In this document: positions 14,134-16,918 of the stretch, piece after piece
How positions within the stretch are numbered: position 1 is the first letter of the stretch
Layout: each line of letters opens with the position of its first letter
From: Muribaculaceae bacterium
Lineage (GTDB): Bacteria; Bacteroidota; Bacteroidia; Bacteroidales; Muribaculaceae
NCBI GenBank assembly: GCA_017619255.1
Contig: JAFZSS010000201.1
Coordinates: 1-16,918, forward strand
Direction of reading: 5' to 3'
Length of the DNA stretch: 16,918 nt
Notes under the pieces: model-generated
Database searches by the model: none
Told to the model about the DNA's origin: nothing
Seen by the model: the letters and a program-made list of their open reading frames with translations, nothing else
Position numbers and translations under genes: made by a program

Positions 14134-16596
14134 TTATACAGGATCTACATCGTAGTAGAGGCGGACGGACTTCATGCGGCTGTCGGCAGCGAGCATCTGC
14201 TCGTACAGATTGCGCAGGATGTTCTTGACTTTGGTCATCGAAGCGGTGGTCTCCATCTTGAGGGTGATCTGGCGGATGTACAGGTTCTGCACCCTGGCGA
14301 TGAATGGCGCCATCGGACCGAGGACGCGCGTGCCGAAGACCTGGCGCAGCATGTTGCTGTAACGGATTGCGAGTTCGCCTACCGTGGCATCGTCGCGGTG
14401 TTTGAGGTAGATGTTGATGACTTTGGTGAAAGGGGGATAGCCGAATTTCTTCCGGTCAGCCAGTTCATGTTGATAAAAGCCCTCATAGTCATGGGCTTGC
14501 ACAAATTTGATGACATCGTGGTCGGGCTGGCTTGTCTGGATGATGACTGTGCCTTGCTTATGAGCCCTGCCTGCTCGTCCTGACACCTGCTCCAACATGT
14601 CAAACGCGCGCTCATGGCTGCGGAAGTCAGGGAAATTGATCATCGTGTCTGCATTGAGGATGCCTACGATGCTCACGGCGTCGAAGTCCAGTCCTTTAGT
14701 CACCATCTGGGTGCCTACGAGGATGTTGGTGCGGTGGTTGGAAAATTCGTCAATGATGCGGTCATAGCTGTTCTTGCTGCGCGTGGTATCAAGATCCATG
14801 CGAGAGATTTTCTCGCCGGGAAACAGGGCCTCAATGTCGTCCTCGATGCGCTCGGTGCCGTAACCGATGATTTCAAGGCCGGGTAATTGGCAGGCAGGAC
14901 ACAGGTCGGGAAGTTGGATGGCATAACCGCAGTAGTGACACACGAGGCTACGGCTGTGTTTGTGATAGGTCAGGGAGACATCACAGTTTTCGCACTTGGG
15001 GACTGATCCGCACTCCTTGCACCTTATCATGGGCGAATAACCGCGGCGGTTCTGGAACAAGATGACTTGTTCGCCCTGCTTGAGCGCATTGCGGCAGTCA
15101 TCGATTAGCTCGTTACTGAACAGACCGCTCATCTCACGGCGCTTGCGGGCATCGATGGTGTCGATGACCTTGACATCAGGCATCTGGATGTCGCCGAAGC
15201 GTGTGAGCAGCTTGACCAAGCCGTAATGACCTGCCAGGGCATGATAATAGATTTCAATGGCTGGTGTGGCAGAGCCTAATACGGTCTTGGCGCCGTGCAT
15301 TCGGGCAAGTATCAGGGCGGCGTTGCGGCCGTTATAGCGGGGCACAGGGTCTTGCTGCTTGTAACTGCTGTCATGCTCCTCATCCACGATGACCAGGCCG
15401 AGGTTAGAGTAGGGGAGGAAAACAGATGAGCGCACGCCAATCACCACGCACGGCTCACTCGTGTCCAACAACTTTTTCCAGATGTCAACACGCTCGTTGT
15501 CGCTGAACTTGGAGTGATAAATCAGCAACTTATCGCCAAATACACGCCTCAATCGGCGCGTCAGCTGAGTGGTCAGTGCAATCTCGGGCACGAGATAGAG
15601 TACTTGTTTGCCCAATCCTAACGCGTCGGCAATGAGGTGCATATAGACCGATGTCTTGCCGCTGCTGGTCACGCCGTGCAGCAGGGTGATGGCATGCTGG
15701 CGCATCGATTGATGTATCTCGTTGTATGCTCGCTGCTGCTCGTCGCTCAATTTGGGTGGCTCCTCGAGGATGCTTCCTAACTCGGCAAAACGGTTAATCT
15801 CCTTTTTATAGATCTCAAACAGGCCGCGTTTCACCGCCTCGTTCAGTACTGCTCCGCTAACGCCAGCACGCTTGAGCAGGTTTTCCTTGCTTACTTCCCG
15901 CACATCACCACTCTGCAGCCAGCGCGACATGTCAAGGTAGGCCAGCAGCAGGGTCTCCTGCTTGGGAGCCCGCTTGAGCTGGTCAAAGTATTGATGCAGG
16001 GCCTGCTCGTCATCGCGACCCACGGCGAGGCGCACACAAGCCTCGGTTTTGGGACGGTAATTGTCTACTACACGCTCACTTACATGCAGTGCGTCGATGT
16101 CCAACAAGTGGCTGACATTTCGTTCTACGGTTTTGAATCCAGTTGCCTTGGCAATTTCGGCAATCTGGACGCGTCCACGCTGGGAAGTGAAATCCAGAAT
16201 TACTCGCTCGTGGTCGGTCAACTGTCCAGGCTCACTCTCCTCAAAGTCTGGATTGACGCTGATGATCGTCTCACTCTCGACTTTAAGCCCTGAGGGCACG
16301 GCGGCTTTATAGACCTCGCCCATTGTGCACAGGTAATAGTCGGCGATCCATTGCCAGAACTCTAATTGGGGATGCCGCAGGATGGGTTTGTCATCAAGGG
16401 TGCCCAAAATACTCTTCACATCATATCCCTTTGGCTCATTGTCGTGCAATGACACCACGATGGCTGTGAAGATTTTTTTGCGGCCAAAAGGTACCAGCAC
16501 GCGCATGCCGATGGAGAGTTTTACTCCTTCGGGAATACTATAGGTGTAGGTGCCAGGTAACGACAATGGCAGCAATGTTTCGGCGAATTTGGGCAT
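14134..16596 (-). CDS. priA: Primosomal protein N', replication restart helicase PriA
   Basis: An 820-residue superfamily 2 helicase that recognises stalled or repaired forks and reloads the replisome. The N-terminal DNA-binding domain starts PKFAETLLPLSLPGTYTYSIP and includes IGMRVLVPFGRKK (about 28-40). Walker A is GVTSSGKT (308-315), and Walker B/DEAH is VDEEH with D405-E406-E407-H408. Two zinc sites use eight cysteines: C526, C529, C535, C538, C553, C556, C566 and C569. After them come GYGTERIEDDI, LVGTQMVTKGLDFD and SGRAGRAHKQG (motifs IV to VI). All key residues are intact and the length is normal for Bacteroidetes PriA. The ATG at 16596 starts at the conserved N-terminal strand. A 117-base AT-rich region with inverted repeats lies upstream; downstream is folD on the same strand. 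Confidence 0.97.
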   Translation of the reverse strand: MPKFAETLLPLSLPGTYTYSIPEGVKLSIGMRVLVPFGRKKIFTAIVVSLHDNEPKGYDVKSILGTLDDKPILRHPQLEFWQWIADYYLCTMGEVYKAAVPSGLKVESETIISVNPDFEESEPGQLTDHERVILDFTSQRGRVQIAEIAKATGFKTVERNVSHLLDIDALHVSERVVDNYRPKTEACVRLAVGRDDEQALHQYFDQLKRAPKQETLLLAYLDMSRWLQSGDVREVSKENLLKRAGVSGAVLNEAVKRGLFEIYKKEINRFAELGSILEEPPKLSDEQQRAYNEIHQSMRQHAITLLHGVTSSGKTSVYMHLIADALGLGKQVLYLVPEIALTTQLTRRLRRVFGDKLLIYHSKFSDNERVDIWKKLLDTSEPCVVIGVRSSVFLPYSNLGLVIVDEEHDSSYKQQDPVPRYNGRNAALILARMHGAKTVLGSATPAIEIYYHALAGHYGLVKLLTRFGDIQMPDVKVIDTIDARKRREMSGLFSNELIDDCRNALKQGEQVILFQNRRGYSPMIRCKECGSVPKCENCDVSLTYHKHSRSLVCHYCGYAIQLPDLCPACQLPGLEIIGYGTERIEDDIEALFPGEKISRMDLDTTRSKNSYDRIIDEFSNHRTNILVGTQMVTKGLDFDAVSIVGILNADTMINFPDFRSHERAFDMLEQVSGRAGRAHKQGTVIIQTSQPDHDVIKFVQAHDYEGFYQHELADRKKFGYPPFTKVINIYLKHRDDATVGELAIRYSNMLRQVFGTRVLGPMAPFIARVQNLYIRQITLKMETTASMTKVKNILRNLYEQMLAADSRMKSVRLYYDVDPV

Positions 16597-16618
16597 CTCT
16601 AAATGATTACTTTATATT

Positions 16619-16680
16619 TTGTGTATTTAATTGTTTATAATCAAATGATTAAATCTAATGAATTTGTTAAAAATACACAA
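16619..16680. repeat. Nested inverted repeats upstream of priA
   Basis: TTGTGTATTT at 16619-16628 is the exact inverse complement of AAATACACAA at 16671-16680. The 42-base interior contains a second inverted repeat AATCA-AA-TGATT. The whole 16597-16713 gap is very AT-rich. It lies just before the priA start and after the stop of the upstream gene. It could be an operator, a terminator of the upstream gene, or chance in AT-rich DNA. No perfect TAnnTTTG box was found here. Confidence 0.45.
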
Positions 16681-16713
16681 TTTTACCAACTTAAAGTATC
16701 AGTTTAAACTATG

Positions 16714-16917
16714 TTAGATATATTGATGATATATCGCGTTTTCCTTGATTGCAGTCTCACTCCAGCTCACCTCGTGTGGGAGTTGTTGGTCGACGCCTCC
16801 TTTGAGCAGTTCCACGGCGCGGTCAGTGAAGCGTTCCACAAACCGGTTACCCAGGTCGATGGCGTTGTCGCGACCAACGGCCTCAGCAGTGCCGATGACA
16901 TTGGTGGCGACAACATG
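16714..16917 (-). CDS. C-terminal fragment of an unrecognised protein (5' end outside window)
   Basis: The minus strand is open from the window edge to a TAA at 16716-16714, giving 67 residues that begin HVVATNVIGTAEAVGRD and end ETAIKENAIYHQYI. Codon use and base composition (GC-rich body, then an abrupt AT-rich spacer after the stop) look like a real gene end. The segment is mostly helical (GNRFVERFTDRAVELLKG), with no membrane segment. I do not recognise the family. It is oriented like priA and 117 bases upstream of it, so the two could be co-transcribed. Confidence 0.6.
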   Translation of the reverse strand, partial: HVVATNVIGTAEAVGRDNAIDLGNRFVERFTDRAVELLKGGVDQQLPHEVSWSETAIKENAIYHQYI

Positions 16918-16918
16918 A

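Noticed and set aside
14122..14140. Short hairpin GCACC/GGTGT at the end of priA
   Set aside because: Only five pairs and no T-run on the minus strand, so not a convincing terminator.
1..16918. tRNA, rRNA, CRISPR array, insertion sequence or phage/attachment-site signals
   Set aside because: No cloverleaf, regularly spaced repeats, transposase, integrase or target-site duplication was seen anywhere in the window.

Overview
The window looks like chromosomal DNA of a gut-type Bacteroidales bacterium (Prevotellaceae or Muribaculaceae-like; inference). The evidence is: Bacteroidetes-style -7 promoter boxes (TAnnTTTG) with little Shine-Dalgarno signal; small lipoproteins with relaxed lipoboxes; an Ig/BACON-like protein ending in a dockerin-type calcium repeat; and a ThrA-type aspartokinase in front of thrC. 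There are no tRNAs, rRNAs, CRISPR arrays, insertion sequences or phage genes. It is mostly core metabolism and envelope genes, closely packed.

Layout. 2-349 (+): C-terminus of a secreted dockerin-type protein. 390-1319 (-): two-gene unit of a small lipoprotein and a DUF695 protein, with a good promoter. 1492-2173 (+): promoter, a roughly 110-nt leader with four predicted hairpins, a membrane-anchored thioredoxin-fold protein with no cysteine, and a strong terminator. 2259-6343 (-): a tight five-gene unit of yqgE, type II pantothenate kinase, family 2 glycosyltransferase, GNAT acetyltransferase and a membrane acyltransferase. 6493-8697 (+): an aspartokinase reduced to its catalytic domain, then threonine synthase. 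8924-9355 (+): small lipoprotein. 9439-10365 (-): EamA transporter. 10519-12984 (+): bifunctional class A penicillin-binding protein. 13075-13956 (-): folD. 14134-16596 (-): priA. 16714-16917 (-): C-terminal fragment of an unrecognised protein.

How the genes may work together. The minus-strand five-gene unit joins the first step of CoA synthesis (pantothenate kinase) to an acetyl-CoA-dependent GNAT, a glycosyltransferase and a polytopic acyltransferase, which suggests decoration of a cell-surface glycan. The aspartokinase-thrC pair makes the first and last steps of threonine synthesis. The regulatory ACT and homoserine dehydrogenase parts normally fused to this aspartokinase type in Bacteroidales are absent here.

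The most unusual items are the structured RNA leader with its cysteine-free thioredoxin-like gene, the ACT-less aspartokinase, two promoters placed so close to start codons that the mRNAs may be leaderless, and an apparently shrunken domain at the end of the glycosyltransferase. No clearly new multi-gene system such as a defence island was found.
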